From a virus, in IMG/VR virus record IMGVR_UViG_3300036915_000009, positions 1-58,855 of that record: a stretch of DNA of 58,855 nucleotides, one strand, 5' to 3'. How positions within the stretch are numbered: position 1 is the stretch's first letter; each line of letters starts with the position of its first letter. Positions 40,213 to 47,867 of the stretch are shown in pieces. A program made the translations under genes and the position numbers. The notes beneath the pieces are model-generated. The model was not told the origin of the DNA, searched no databases, and was given only the letters and a program-made list of their open reading frames with translations.

Positions 40213-40529
40213 CAGTGGGGGCGCTCCAGATTGGCGAGTCGCCGGACGTATTCCTCCGCCTCGGCACGCAGCCTCGCAATGGCCGCTTCGTGATGACCCC
40301 GGAGGCGATCGAAGTGACGGTCTGCTGTCGTCCAAAGCAGAAAGCTCAGCAGGGCCGCAAAAACAAACGCCCAGTCCCAAGAGAAACTGAACCCGAGCAC
40401 CATGCCGCACGGCATGGTGAGGATCGCAGCAAAAGTGAAGCGGCGCCAAAGCGTATGGTGCCGACAATACTGTTCCCGAGCCAGCAGCTGCGGCTCGCGG
40501 GTTCGCTTGGATAGTAGTAGTGGAAACAT
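40212..40529 (-). CDS. Two-helix membrane protein, holin-like
   Basis: The 105-aa product has two hydrophobic segments (RRFTFAAILTMPCGMVLGF and WDWAFVFAALLSFLLWTTA) flanked by basic residues and followed by a charged helix. Such small two-helix proteins are often holins. It sits just after the terminase gene and far from the amidase cluster, where a separate one-helix protein occurs, so a head-region role is also possible. Confidence 0.5.
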   Translation of the reverse strand: MFPLLLSKRTREPQLLAREQYCRHHTLWRRFTFAAILTMPCGMVLGFSFSWDWAFVFAALLSFLLWTTADRHFDRLRGHHEAAIARLRAEAEEYVRRLANLERPH

Positions 40530-40551
40530 TGGCCTCGGTCTTCTGCTGGCT

Positions 40552-42066
40552 TTAGAACGGCGAGGATGCCATGGCGGTCGGGCTGCCCCCTTGCGCTTGG
40601 GCCAGGGCGGCCAGCGCGTGCTCTGAATAGTCGTATAGCTGGGTCAGAGCGTCAATCCGGTTGTCCTTCCCGCCGGGCTTTCCGGTGAAGCGCTTCGCTT
40701 CCTTGTGAAAGCCATCGACCCAGGGAGCGGCGATCGGAGTTCGGATCCGCCCCTTGTTCCAGGCGTTGCCCGCCGGCTGCGCTCGGAACCATTTGTCGCC
40801 CTTCGGAGTGACCGGGTAGATCGAAAGTTGTTTGTTCAGTCGGCGCGCCACCTTGCTGAGCGCCTTGAACGCGCTGACTTCCTCGAGCAGGATGGGTGCG
40901 CCGGGGAAGACCTGCGTTTGCAGCACCTGAAGATAGTCCAATAGCTCGGGCCAGTCGCGCCACTGGTCCTCAGCCAGCAGGACGTCCACGTACACATCGA
41001 AGTCTGGCTTGCCCGGCGCCCAGTACGGCGAAGGCAGGCGGTAGCACGAGCCGACGAGGATGCCGCTGGAGTCGCGCATTTTGTTGTCCTCTACGCCCGG
41101 GTCGACCGAGATCATGACCACTGCGCCGTCGACCCGGGGCGATGTGTAGCGAGCCGGATCGCGGAACAGGGTGTCGCCGCGCGGCCGCCGATCGGTCTGC
41201 CACTGGGAAAACCAATCGTAGTCCCCAGAGTTGTATTTGCGCCGAGCGAGTTCCTTCAGCGACCAGCGAGCGGGCCACAGCGGGGTGCCGCCGATGAGTC
41301 TTCCGGTCTTCTCATCGTACACGGCATCAATGACGGCGGGCAGGCTGATGACTTCCCACTCTTGGCCGTCGTTGCCCTTGCCCATGCCGTCCTTCAGCTG
41401 AGCGATCACATCGAGATCGTTCCACGCTTGGTGCGTGATGAACGCCGAGCCACCGGGGTCGATGCGGTCGGAGAGCATGCCGCGCCAGGTGTCCATGGCG
41501 GCGTCCTGGATGGTGGGGCTCTCGGCCTCCTGGCGATCCTTAAACGGATCGTCATAGACGATCTTTGCGTAGCCATCGCCTTTGAACGAGCTGCGCCGGC
41601 CGCCAGCGGTGAAGCTCCCGCCTTCCACCGTGCCCCAGTGGCTGACGGCTGCGGACGGATCGAAGCGCTTGCCGCCGGGTGGTTGCGAGCGCTGGTCCTC
41701 GCCCACCCAAACGCCGCTTCTGACGGCGATGTCTCGGCACTTGCGGCTCTTTCGCAGCGCCAGCGGCGACGAATACGAGCAATAGGCGATCTCGTCCTGG
41801 GGTCTGTAGCGCAGCCGCCGGGCGCAACCGTGAAGCAGCGTATCCGTCTTGCCATGGCGGCAAGACACCTCCACCAGGGCATAGACTGGCTCGGTCATCG
41901 AGCGATCCAGCGCATCGAGCAACGGCGCCAAGTGCTCGGGGCGCTGATACTCGGGGGTATTGAGTTCGATGAACAGGCCGAGGTCATGCTCCGCCATGTC
42001 GACGAGCGCGCTTTGGCGGGCTCGCGCGCGTTGCTCTAGCTCGTAGTCATCGGCAACCGCTGTCAC
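40552..42066 (-). CDS. terL: Terminase large subunit
   Basis: The 504-aa product has the ATPase motif EVSCRHGKTDTLLHG near residue 65, a Walker B-like KIVYDDPFKDRQEAES, the coupling segment RIDPGGSAFITHQAWND and the nuclease residues VMISVDPGVEDNKMRDSS, DYLQVLQTQVFPGAPILLEE and GKDNRIDALTQLYDY. It packages DNA into the prohead, cutting the concatemer. ATG overlaps the previous gene by ATGA. The motor and nuclease sets both appear intact. Confidence 0.9.
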   Translation of the reverse strand: MTAVADDYELEQRARARQSALVDMAEHDLGLFIELNTPEYQRPEHLAPLLDALDRSMTEPVYALVEVSCRHGKTDTLLHGCARRLRYRPQDEIAYCSYSSPLALRKSRKCRDIAVRSGVWVGEDQRSQPPGGKRFDPSAAVSHWGTVEGGSFTAGGRRSSFKGDGYAKIVYDDPFKDRQEAESPTIQDAAMDTWRGMLSDRIDPGGSAFITHQAWNDLDVIAQLKDGMGKGNDGQEWEVISLPAVIDAVYDEKTGRLIGGTPLWPARWSLKELARRKYNSGDYDWFSQWQTDRRPRGDTLFRDPARYTSPRVDGAVVMISVDPGVEDNKMRDSSGILVGSCYRLPSPYWAPGKPDFDVYVDVLLAEDQWRDWPELLDYLQVLQTQVFPGAPILLEEVSAFKALSKVARRLNKQLSIYPVTPKGDKWFRAQPAGNAWNKGRIRTPIAAPWVDGFHKEAKRFTGKPGGKDNRIDALTQLYDYSEHALAALAQAQGGSPTAMASSPF

Positions 42067-42413
42067 CGGGCCTTCGCGTGGGTCAGGTTCCGAGCGCGCG
42101 CCTCCAGTGAACGGATCGCCCTAGCGAGGCGCTGCTGGCGCTCTCTATTGGTGGTCAGGCGCTCTTGTTCTCGGAAGTCCTCGATGACCGCCGAGTAGGT
42201 TTTAAGCGCGCAATCGGCGCAGGCAAACACGCTGTGCTCGTGGTCGTGCACCCACTGACCGCGCTCGGTCAGCCGCGAGCACTTCGGGCACTCGCGGACC
42301 GCCCGCTTGCCCTCCGGCACATAACTCGCCATGGGGAAGCCCAGGCCATTGAGCACCGGGACGTTGGGGCATTGGGGGCAGATCTGTTGGTCGCTGTGGC
42401 GGCACGCCATCAA
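42063..42413 (-). CDS. Zinc-ribbon protein between terminase subunit genes
   Basis: The 116-aa product has CxxC pairs at CPQCPNVPVL, CPKCSRLTERG and CADCALKTY, with HDHEHSVF between. These can hold two zinc sites like a ribbon or HNH-type finger, but a catalytic HNH order is not certain. The C-terminus is a basic helix (QQRLARAIRSLEARARNL). Being ATGA-coupled to both terminase genes, it may assist packaging. An HNH packaging nuclease is an alternative. Confidence 0.6.
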   Translation of the reverse strand: MMACRHSDQQICPQCPNVPVLNGLGFPMASYVPEGKRAVRECPKCSRLTERGQWVHDHEHSVFACADCALKTYSAVIEDFREQERLTTNRERQQRLARAIRSLEARARNLTHAKAR

Positions 42414-42976
42414 TGGATCCGATCGTCGTCTGCTGCGGCGAGCGCCGTTTGCATCGTCATGCGTGCCGCTCGCCGCGGTTTCCTCCCCGTCTCCGCATAG
42501 GCAAGTTTCTCCTGTGGCGTCCAGCCCTCGAACTCATCTACCCGGGGGTTGATGTCGAAGCGCTTGGCAGGCTCGATACCGAGGTAGAAGCCATACGCGC
42601 GGGTGGCATCGAGCGCCACACGCAAGCCGTTGGGGTGACCGTTCGCCATGGCCTTCGCTCGAATGACCTCGAAGATCTGCAGCATGGCCGCTCTCGCGTC
42701 CGCCTGCGCCTCCGGATCGGTCCGGATCGCCTTGCGCACCATGCGGCTCGCCTCGGCGCTCATCTTGCGGATGGTGTTCGGTGAAAGGCGCCACCGCTTC
42801 GCGAAGTGCTTTTCAGTTACTCCAGTCAGCCAAGCGCCGCGCATCATATGATCGAAGATCTCCTCGATCCGCTTCTCGCGCTCGCTCAGCGAGTTCTGCC
42901 AGCCTCGGTACGTCTCCGGGCTGGGCTTCGGTGGCAACGGGGGTGCCGGCTTGCTGCGTTTACGCTTTGTTGCCAC
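42410..42976 (-). CDS. Terminase small subunit-like protein
   Basis: The 188-aa product has a basic Pro-rich start, then EKHFAKRWRLSPNTIRKMSA as a helix-turn-helix-type unit, a helix MVRKAIRTDPEAQADARAAM and a C-terminal basic region. The position directly before the terminase large gene supports a packaging-initiation DNA-binding role. It overlaps the ABC-ATPase gene's end by 17 nt. Confidence 0.65.
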   Translation of the reverse strand: MATKRKRSKPAPPLPPKPSPETYRGWQNSLSEREKRIEEIFDHMMRGAWLTGVTEKHFAKRWRLSPNTIRKMSAEASRMVRKAIRTDPEAQADARAAMLQIFEVIRAKAMANGHPNGLRVALDATRAYGFYLGIEPAKRFDINPRVDEFEGWTPQEKLAYAETGRKPRRAARMTMQTALAAADDDRIH

Positions 42977-44087
42977 TGATCAACCCACTGGCTTTGCTGG
43001 CGGCCTCGCCGCAATATTCGAAGGTAGCGCACGGTCGACCCCCAACACTCTTGCTCAACCCGCTGGTGGTGGACGTCGCTGAAGCCGCGTTCCGGAAGCC
43101 CGGTTTCTTTATGATGGTCCAGCACCGCGAGCGATCGAAGGCGCCGATCAAAGAGGGGTGGGCGGGGTAAGTGCGAAGCCGCTTACCTTCCGCCTTGTGC
43201 TCGGCGCCGAGCTTATCCACCAGAGCCATGGCAAGCCCCATGCCCTGCCAGTCGGGCAAGGTGACTAGTCTCGACACCTGGTGGACCACCTTGCCGCGAT
43301 CGGGGCCGTTGGATACCGGTATCCAGAGCAGCCCCGCGAAGGCAGCCAACCGCCCATTCGCCCATAGGCCGAAGCAGTGGGCGCCCCGGTGTAGCTCGGC
43401 CGTCAGATAGTGAAACGGAGCGAAGAGCGCCCACGCGGAGTGGGGTAGCCTCCCAACGACACATTCAACGGGCGGGCGTCGTTGAAGTAACCTCCGGGTG
43501 AATTGCCGCGTCGCCATGTCGAGCACCCAGTCGGGCTGGAGCCAGTCGACCAGATCGTGGTGGCAGGTGACGCCGACAAAGCGCTTGCCGTTGCGCCGGC
43601 AATACTTCTGCACCGCGTGGGCGCCGATCTGGGCGACCTGACGATCCACCACTGAGGTGAACTCATCGACCACGATCGGATCGCCGCCTTCGATCATCCG
43701 CCTGGCGAGCTCTACCCGGAATTGCTCGCCGTTGGACAGCACGGCGAAGGGTCGCATCCACGCCGGGATGGTGTTGAAGCCAACCGCCTGGCAAACGGCG
43801 GCCACATCCTTGGTTGCGAGGCCCTTCGGGAAGTCATCGATGACGCTCAGGCCCGTCCACGAGAGCGGCTTTGGCTCGCCCCACACTTCCCGCATGAAGG
43901 TGCTTTTGCCCGAGCCGCTTGGTCCGCATACGAGGCCAACCGACCACGGCTCCCCCTCCAGGTCGACTTCTATATCCCACTCCAGCTTGCACTTCTCCCC
44001 CACCGGGGCGTCAAACATGGACGACAGCTGGCGAGCGCGCACCGAGTTGCTCAGCTTGGTCTCTACGCTGAATTGCACGCGTTGCAT
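42960..44087 (-). CDS. ABC-type ATPase fused to GNAT acyltransferase-like domain
   Basis: The 375-aa product's residues about 50-200 have ABC ATPase marks: VCGPSGSGKST (Walker A), VLSNGEQFRVELARR (signature-like), DPIVVDEFTSVVDR (Walker B) and VGVTCHHDLVDWL (H-loop). After about 225 a GNAT-type part follows: FAPFHYLTAELHRGAHCFGL, VHQVSRLVTLPDWQGMGLAM and RLRTYPAHPSLIGAFDRS. There are no membrane segments, so it is not a transporter. The start at 44087 overlaps the ParB-like stop (TGATG). The pair is a candidate DNA- or RNA-modifying or chromosome-interacting device; function unknown. Confidence 0.75.
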   Translation of the reverse strand: MQRVQFSVETKLSNSVRARQLSSMFDAPVGEKCKLEWDIEVDLEGEPWSVGLVCGPSGSGKSTFMREVWGEPKPLSWTGLSVIDDFPKGLATKDVAAVCQAVGFNTIPAWMRPFAVLSNGEQFRVELARRMIEGGDPIVVDEFTSVVDRQVAQIGAHAVQKYCRRNGKRFVGVTCHHDLVDWLQPDWVLDMATRQFTRRLLQRRPPVECVVGRLPHSAWALFAPFHYLTAELHRGAHCFGLWANGRLAAFAGLLWIPVSNGPDRGKVVHQVSRLVTLPDWQGMGLAMALVDKLGAEHKAEGKRLRTYPAHPSLIGAFDRSRCWTIIKKPGFRNAASATSTTSGLSKSVGGRPCATFEYCGEAASKASGLISGNKA

Positions 44088-44665
44088 CAGCCCACCCACG
44101 GTTTGCAGGTGAGACCATCGGCCTCGAGCCGTTCCATCACCTCGCTCTGGTGGTCCTCGTCGCGGCACTCCACGATGACCGAAAACGAGAGCCCCGAGCC
44201 AAGTGCTTGCCTGGACTCCTTGGGCCAAGGCGCGAACATCAGCGATTTGATCTCCTTTTCCTGAAAGCCGGCGGTCATCCAATCGTTTGGGTCCAGCTCG
44301 CCCAGCCCCACCACCTCGCCGAGCTTGCCAGCGTCCCACTTGCTCTTTTCGCCGAGCTTGTTGTCAGCGACGGCGAGCGCATGCGCTTTCTTCGCCGGCA
44401 AGGACACCCAGCGGACCGGCACCTTGTCCTCGCCCAGACGTTCGGCGGCGAGTAGCGCGGTGTGGCCGACGATGATCTCGCCCTCCAGACCCTTGTGACG
44501 GTTTGCAATGATGGGGCGTCCCCACCCAAACCGTTTGATCGACTCGGCGACGAGCGCGATCGACTCCTCATTGTCTCGCGGGTTCAGAGCCCAGGGCTTC
44601 AGCGATGAACGCTTGACCCATTGGAACTCTTCTTCACTACCCGCGGCACTAGTCCGCTTGGGCAT
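44087..44665 (-). CDS. ParB/Srx-type N-domain protein
   Basis: The 192-aa product has VKRSSLKPWALNPRDNEESI, ALVAESIKRFGWGRPIIANR, GEIIVGHTALLAAERLGEDK and VPVRWVSLPAKKAHALAVAD, the order of the ParB N-terminal nuclease/CTPase fold (here GHT rather than GxHR). There is no HTH spanner or dimer domain, so it is a phage-type ParB-like protein that need not act in partition. AGGAG lies 10 nt before the ATG at 44665. It is coupled to the ABC-GNAT gene and divergent to the accessory island. Confidence 0.78.
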   Translation of the reverse strand: MPKRTSAAGSEEEFQWVKRSSLKPWALNPRDNEESIALVAESIKRFGWGRPIIANRHKGLEGEIIVGHTALLAAERLGEDKVPVRWVSLPAKKAHALAVADNKLGEKSKWDAGKLGEVVGLGELDPNDWMTAGFQEKEIKSLMFAPWPKESRQALGSGLSFSVIVECRDEDHQSEVMERLEADGLTCKPWVG

Positions 44666-44833
44666 TGATCTCGGTCTCCTTTTTTCGTCCCGCGCCTGGG
44701 CTCGTTTCGTTCCCATCGTACACAGCGAGGGTCGACCCGTCCACGAGAACGCGAGCCAGGGGGACGAGGGCGGGCGAGGTGACGCCCGCGCGCGGGGGGC
44801 TAGATAGTCACTCGCGGGCGGGCGCGGGGCGTT

Positions 44834-44865
44834 CCTCGCGCATCCTCGCGGGTCTATGCGCGAGG
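44834..44865. promoter_or_regulatory. 10-bp inverted repeat in the divergent gap
   Basis: CCTCGCGCAT (44834-44843) and ATGCGCGAGG (44856-44865) with 12 bp between form a strong dyad. It lies in the 292-bp gap between the ParB-like gene and the accessory island, which otherwise holds GC-rich sequence but no credible gene. It may be an operator controlling both directions. Confidence 0.45.
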
Positions 44866-44957
44866 GGTGTTTCAGCCCCGAACAGAGCCGTTTTTCCGCT
44901 GTTTTATGCGGTTTGCGCGTTGCGCCCCCTTGGGCCTCCGTAAGACTGTAAAGGGTG

Positions 44958-45125
44958 ATGACGTTGACTCTCTCAGAAGCAAAAGCGCGACTCTCTGCAA
45001 TGAATCGCGAGATCAAGGAACTGCAGAACTTGGCCCCGTCCGTTCGACGCGGGATGCGACAAGCACGACTGCAGTCACTCAAACAACAGCGCGCGGGTCT
45101 GTTGAACGCGTTGCGAGCACTCTAA
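44958..45125 (+). CDS. Small helical protein, first gene of the accessory island
   Basis: The 55-aa product reads LSEAKARLSAMNREIKELQN and RQARLQSLKQQRAGLLNALR, two amphipathic helices that may form a coiled coil. AAAGGGTG sits right upstream. It is followed 26 nt later by the first gene with the GAAAGGAACCCAAGACCA leader. It has not been described elsewhere as far as I know; role unknown. Confidence 0.5.
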   Translation: MTLTLSEAKARLSAMNREIKELQNLAPSVRRGMRQARLQSLKQQRAGLLNALRAL

Positions 45126-45132
45126 GAGAGAA

Positions 45133-45151
45133 CGAAAGGAACCCAAGACCA
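45133..45151 (+). promoter_or_regulatory. ACCAAGACCA leader, copy 1
   Basis: CGAAAGGAACCCAAGACCA precedes the ATG at 45152. The AAAGGA ribosome site is 11 nt from ATG, spaced by the A/C-rich motif that recurs before six more island genes. Confidence 0.65.
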
Positions 45152-45457
45152 ATGAGCTACGAACTATCGTTTTCCCCCGAGTTCTTTTTCGCAGAAGGCG
45201 AGCCCTACGATACCAGCGAACTGTCTTTAGACGAGCAAGGCCGCCCGACGAGCGTCTACAGCGCGCTGAGTCTCATCGCACAAAACGACCCGGCGCGGTG
45301 GCGTGAGATCGCGGACTCTATCGGCATGGATGCGGAGTACGTGAGCGTTGAGGACATCGTGGGCACGATCATCGAAACGAACACTTGCTCGAACATTGAC
45401 ACGCCCGTCCACGTCTGGGTCGACCCCGAAGGCGAGCACACAGTCGCCGTTTACTAA
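45152..45457 (+). CDS. Small acidic island protein
   Basis: The 101-aa product has about 20 Asp/Glu against 3 Arg and no Lys. It has an aromatic N-terminus (YELSFSPEFFFAEGEPYD) and DAEYVSVEDIVGTIIETN in the second half. No catalytic motif is visible. Strong acidity and small size are compatible with a DNA-mimic or inhibitor function, which the sequence cannot prove. Confidence 0.6.
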   Translation: MSYELSFSPEFFFAEGEPYDTSELSLDEQGRPTSVYSALSLIAQNDPARWREIADSIGMDAEYVSVEDIVGTIIETNTCSNIDTPVHVWVDPEGEHTVAVY

Positions 45458-45463
45458 CTCTGT

Positions 45464-45483
45464 CTGAAAGGAAACCAAGACCA
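45464..45483 (+). promoter_or_regulatory. ACCAAGACCA leader, copy 2
   Basis: The sequence from CTGAAAGGAAACC to AAGACCA directly precedes the ATG at 45484. Identical from GAAAGG onward to copy 3 apart from the base pair ahead of it. Confidence 0.65.
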
Positions 45484-45786
45484 ATGCGACCCACCGATCT
45501 CGAACGAATTTGCAAGCAAGATGGCTGTTGCGTGATCAGCGAATGCACGATGGCACCCGAGGACACGATCCCGAAGATGCTGCGCACACTGCAGTCACTC
45601 GACCCGGAAGGCTACGAGCAACTTGCTTGCCCCGCCGTTGGGTTCTCTGCCCTCTACAGTGGCGACGAATACAGCGAGGACGCCTTCGACATCCTGCTCA
45701 ACGCGCTGGACGAACTGTCACCCGAAGGCTTTCGCTTCGGCGCCCACGATGACGATCCGGCGTGTCTCGGGTTCTTCCCGTACTAA
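45484..45786 (+). CDS. Small acidic island protein sharing a domain with the 47954 product
   Basis: The 100-aa product has about 20 acidic versus 6 basic residues. The segment TIPKMLRTLQSLDPEGYEQL, then ALYSGDEYSEDAFDILLNAL, DELSPEGFRFGAHDDDPACL, resembles the C-terminal 95 residues of the protein at 47954 (SLPKLMTALEKLSPAAHAAL, ALYSRIPPD, PPGYEVTWAPTRTGDALLL). So a common small domain occurs alone and fused. The leader GAAAGGAAACCAAGACCA precedes the ATG. Confidence 0.6.
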   Translation: MRPTDLERICKQDGCCVISECTMAPEDTIPKMLRTLQSLDPEGYEQLACPAVGFSALYSGDEYSEDAFDILLNALDELSPEGFRFGAHDDDPACLGFFPY

Positions 45787-45797
45787 GATCAAACTTT

Positions 45798-45815
45798 CAA
45801 AGGAAACCAAGACCA
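45798..45815 (+). promoter_or_regulatory. ACCAAGACCA leader, copy 3
   Basis: CAAAGGAAACCAAGACCA directly precedes the ATG at 45816, with AAAGGA 11 nt before the start codon. Confidence 0.65.
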
Positions 45816-46241
45816 ATGCAGAAGCTACACCTCGTGAACCCGTCCCATCGGGACATCTGCCAAGCCGAGCACAGCTACATTTTCCACTTCGGCGCTTACG
45901 GTTGGACCGCGTGCCGCGTTTGGGCTGACTCGCTCGAAGGCGCGTTAGACATCGCCGCCGACTGGTTGCGAGAGTTCGCGCCCGGACTGATCATGACTCG
46001 CGAGAGCGATGCCTTGATGGAACTCTACAAGGAAGCGCGGGACGAGATCGCGCCCGGCTTCGATCTAAAGTCTGACTGGTCAGAGAACGAGGAGACGTTC
46101 CTGGCGATCGAAGAAAAGGCCACCGCCGATCTGACTCACACCGAGTCCGGCTACATTACTTCGCACGAATGGTCCGTCATCGAGGACCCATCGCGAGAGC
46201 TGATCAAAACCCAATACGAAAGCATCTTCAGCGGCGAGTGA
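45816..46241 (+). CDS. Island protein of unknown function
   Basis: The 141-aa product has HSYIFHFGAYGWTACRVWAD, ALDIAADWLREFAPGLIMTR and TEEKATADLTHTESG-type C-terminal region, with many acidic residues. The aromatic beta-strand followed by an Ala/Asp helix gives a plausible small alpha/beta fold. No named family. It has the standard island leader. Confidence 0.55.
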   Translation: MQKLHLVNPSHRDICQAEHSYIFHFGAYGWTACRVWADSLEGALDIAADWLREFAPGLIMTRESDALMELYKEARDEIAPGFDLKSDWSENEETFLAIEEKATADLTHTESGYITSHEWSVIEDPSRELIKTQYESIFSGE

Positions 46242-46256
46242 TCTCGCGCTGCACCG

Positions 46257-46274
46257 AAAGGAAAACCAAGACCA
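46257..46274 (+). promoter_or_regulatory. ACCAAGACCA leader, copy 4
   Basis: GAAAGGAAAACCAAGACCA precedes the ATG at 46275; one extra A in the spacer separates it from copies 2 and 3. Confidence 0.65.
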
Positions 46275-46616
46275 ATGAAACATTCAAACGCATACTGGAT
46301 TGCTCTCGCCGCCGCCGAAGAAGTGGAGCAAGTATGGGGTCGATCGGATGTCGGACTGACCATCGCACAGGTGGCAGAACGCATCGGACGCCCCGCGACT
46401 TATCGCGAAGCGCTCGCGCTAGCGGCTCGCGTCCACACTGGACGTCTGACCGTCGATCTCAGCGGGATCTTCGGCGTCTATCTCCCCCGCGGCTGCGGCT
46501 TCATCAACCACGCCTACATCGAACGCGTGGGCAGCGATCGCGATGAGTTTACTCGCGTTCCTTGCGATCGCGACCCTTCTCCCACTCCAGAAGAAACCGG
46601 GATCTGGCCGCTATGA
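46275..46616 (+). CDS. Island protein with HTH-like segment
   Basis: The 113-aa product contains GLTIAQVAERIGRPATYREA, which reads like a helix-turn-helix, followed by LALAARVHTGRLTVDLSGIF and an Arg/Asp-rich end. The stop overlaps the next start by ATGA. DNA binding is possible but uncertain. Confidence 0.55.
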   Translation: MKHSNAYWIALAAAEEVEQVWGRSDVGLTIAQVAERIGRPATYREALALAARVHTGRLTVDLSGIFGVYLPRGCGFINHAYIERVGSDRDEFTRVPCDRDPSPTPEETGIWPL

Positions 46617-46999
46617 AGGCGCTATCTGTTCGCCAGCCGTGGGCGTCGCTGATTGCAAGCGGCGTCAAAACGATCGAACTCCGCACCTGGCAGCGCAGCT
46701 ATAGCGGTGATCTTCTGATTTGCGCTAGCTCGAATGTGTGGCGTGGACAGTTTGAAGGTCTGATCGACGCTGACTCGTGGAACAAAGCGCTAAAGGGGCC
46801 GCGCGGTGTTGCTCTGTGCGTCGTGGAGGTGCTCGCGATACGTCCGGCGACTGCAGCGGACGCTTCGGCGGCATGCTCCATGCCTTCGCCTAGAGACTAT
46901 GCGTGGATCCTGCGCAACGTTCGAGCGATACCACCTCGCGCCGTGAGGGGTCGACTCGGGCTATTCGATGCGGACACCGCGATTCCCGCTTCACTATGA
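46613..46999 (+). CDS. ASCH-domain protein
   Basis: In this 128-aa product the opening ALSVRQPWASLIASGVKTIE and LRTWQRSYSGDLLICASS match the ASCH fold, an RNA-binding-like domain also present in cytidine amidohydrolases and some phage proteins. PRGVALCVVEVLAIRPA and the conserved basic sites support it. The substrate is unknown. It is coupled to the upstream gene and followed by a long hairpin. Confidence 0.75.
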   Translation: MKALSVRQPWASLIASGVKTIELRTWQRSYSGDLLICASSNVWRGQFEGLIDADSWNKALKGPRGVALCVVEVLAIRPATAADASAACSMPSPRDYAWILRNVRAIPPRAVRGRLGLFDADTAIPASL

Positions 47000-47010
47000 C
47001 GGCTCTCTCG

Positions 47011-47060
47011 CGTTTTGCGGACCTCCGCCTAGTGTCCAGCTGCTGGACGTCCGCAAAACG
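47011..47060 (+). terminator. Long composite hairpin after the ASCH gene
   Basis: A 12-bp stem CGTTTTGCGGAC/GTCCGCAAAACG (47011-47022 with 47049-47060) encloses a 7-bp dyad GTCCAGC-T-GCTGGAC. It starts 12 nt after the ASCH stop. No U-run follows, so it may be a factor-dependent terminator, a 3'-end stabiliser or a binding site. Confidence 0.45.
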
Positions 47061-47102
47061 GCTCTGAATCGAACCTCGCGGGTTCGTTCACTTTTGAAAC
47101 AA

Positions 47103-47132
47103 TTGCCTGGGGCCACTGTCGCCCCGTAGACT
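47103..47132 (+). promoter_or_regulatory. Candidate sigma70-like promoter
   Basis: TTGCCT and TAGACT are 18 nt apart, ending 15 nt before the ATG at 47148. The match is weak, and nothing shows that it is used. The same GTAGACT/GTAAGACT string lies before the first island gene at 44941. Confidence 0.25.
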
Positions 47133-47147
47133 GAAAGAACCAAGACC
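47132..47147 (+). promoter_or_regulatory. ACCAAGACCA leader, copy 5
   Basis: TGAAAGAACCAAGACC precedes the ATG at 47148; the A before ATG is lost, and the ribosome site is a shorter AAAG. Confidence 0.6.
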
Positions 47148-47525
47148 ATGAAAAAAGACATCCAAGCCGCCATCGCGGCCGGGCACGAAAAGACCGACCT
47201 CCACAACCTGGAAAGTGCCCTCGCATCGGAGCGCCAGGACTTCGACACCGCTCTGACCGCATGGCTGCAACGCGCTCAGGCGCTCGTCACTGCGGAGTAT
47301 GGCAACGAATCGCCGCAGCTGTCTGTTATGGACTCGCGCTATCGGTACATCCGGATCGTGCGCACGATCTACGGCGACCAAAAGAGCGTGTTTTGCTTCA
47401 TTGATCGAGAAACGGGAGACGTGCTGAAAGCAGCCGGGTGGAAGCGACCCGCTAAGCACGCGCGCGGAAACATTTTCACCGGCAAGGATGGAATCACTGC
47501 ATACGGTGGGATCTATATGCGCTGA
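47148..47525 (+). CDS. Conserved phage protein with WKRPAKHARGNIF motif
   Basis: The 125-aa product has an N-terminal helix, then YRYIRIVRTIYGDQKSVFCF, IDRETGDVLKAAGWKRPAKH and ARGNIFTGKDGITAYGGIYM. I recall the VLKAAxWKxPAKHARGNIF block from small proteins in many unrelated phages; its role is unknown to me. It ends at the start of the first long direct repeat. Confidence 0.65.
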   Translation: MKKDIQAAIAAGHEKTDLHNLESALASERQDFDTALTAWLQRAQALVTAEYGNESPQLSVMDSRYRYIRIVRTIYGDQKSVFCFIDRETGDVLKAAGWKRPAKHARGNIFTGKDGITAYGGIYMR

Positions 47526-47594
47526 AAGCGACCGGCGCAGCGCGCCCCCCCGCCAAAGGGGGCTCGCAACGCTGGCCACCTTCGGCCACTGAAA
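47521..47594 (+). repeat. 74-bp direct repeat, copy A
   Basis: The repeat starts at the stop codon (GCTGAAAGCGACCGG..) and includes a C7-G-CC-AAA-G5 hairpin and TGGCC-accttc-GGCCA hairpin, ending CACTGAAA. It feeds straight into the leader of the next gene. Copy B at 47863 differs mainly by lengths of the C and G runs. Confidence 0.75.
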
Positions 47595-47609
47595 GGGACC
47601 AAGACCAAA
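47595..47609 (+). promoter_or_regulatory. ACCAAGACCA leader, copy 6
   Basis: GGGACCAAGACCAAA precedes the ATG at 47610, attached to the end of direct repeat copy A. Two extra A separate the motif from ATG. Confidence 0.6.
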
Positions 47610-47867
47610 ATGACCACGCTAGACAACGCATTCGCACCCGAGATTTCATGCCTCCGATCCCTCGCCCTCGTGCGGGACAACACCGCGCATGAGGGGAAGC
47701 GCATAGCCGAGATCGGGGTGGACAGCCTCGCGCGCGAGCTGCGGCGGGGCGACGATCTCGCTCTTGCGCTGCGCTGGGTCGAGAGCCTGCGTACGACGCT
47801 CGGCACGGCGGCGGCGGCCGAGCTAGACGCGATCCGGGCAGGGGTCGAAAGCAGGCTCGGAAGCTGA
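47610..47867 (+). CDS. Small helical island protein between the direct repeats
   Basis: The 85-aa product has CLRSLALVRDNTAHEGKRIA, SLARELRRGDDLALALRWVE and AAAAELDAIRAGVESRLGS, all helical. The gene is flanked on both sides by copies of the 74-76-bp repeat, so it may have been inserted or duplicated with it, or could be exchanged by recombination between the repeats. Function unknown. Confidence 0.55.
   Translation: MTTLDNAFAPEISCLRSLALVRDNTAHEGKRIAEIGVDSLARELRRGDDLALALRWVESLRTTLGTAAAAELDAIRAGVESRLGS

Noticed and set aside
47060-47095. tRNA-like string GAACC..GGTTCG
   Set aside because: No cloverleaf can be drawn; only one hairpin is formed.
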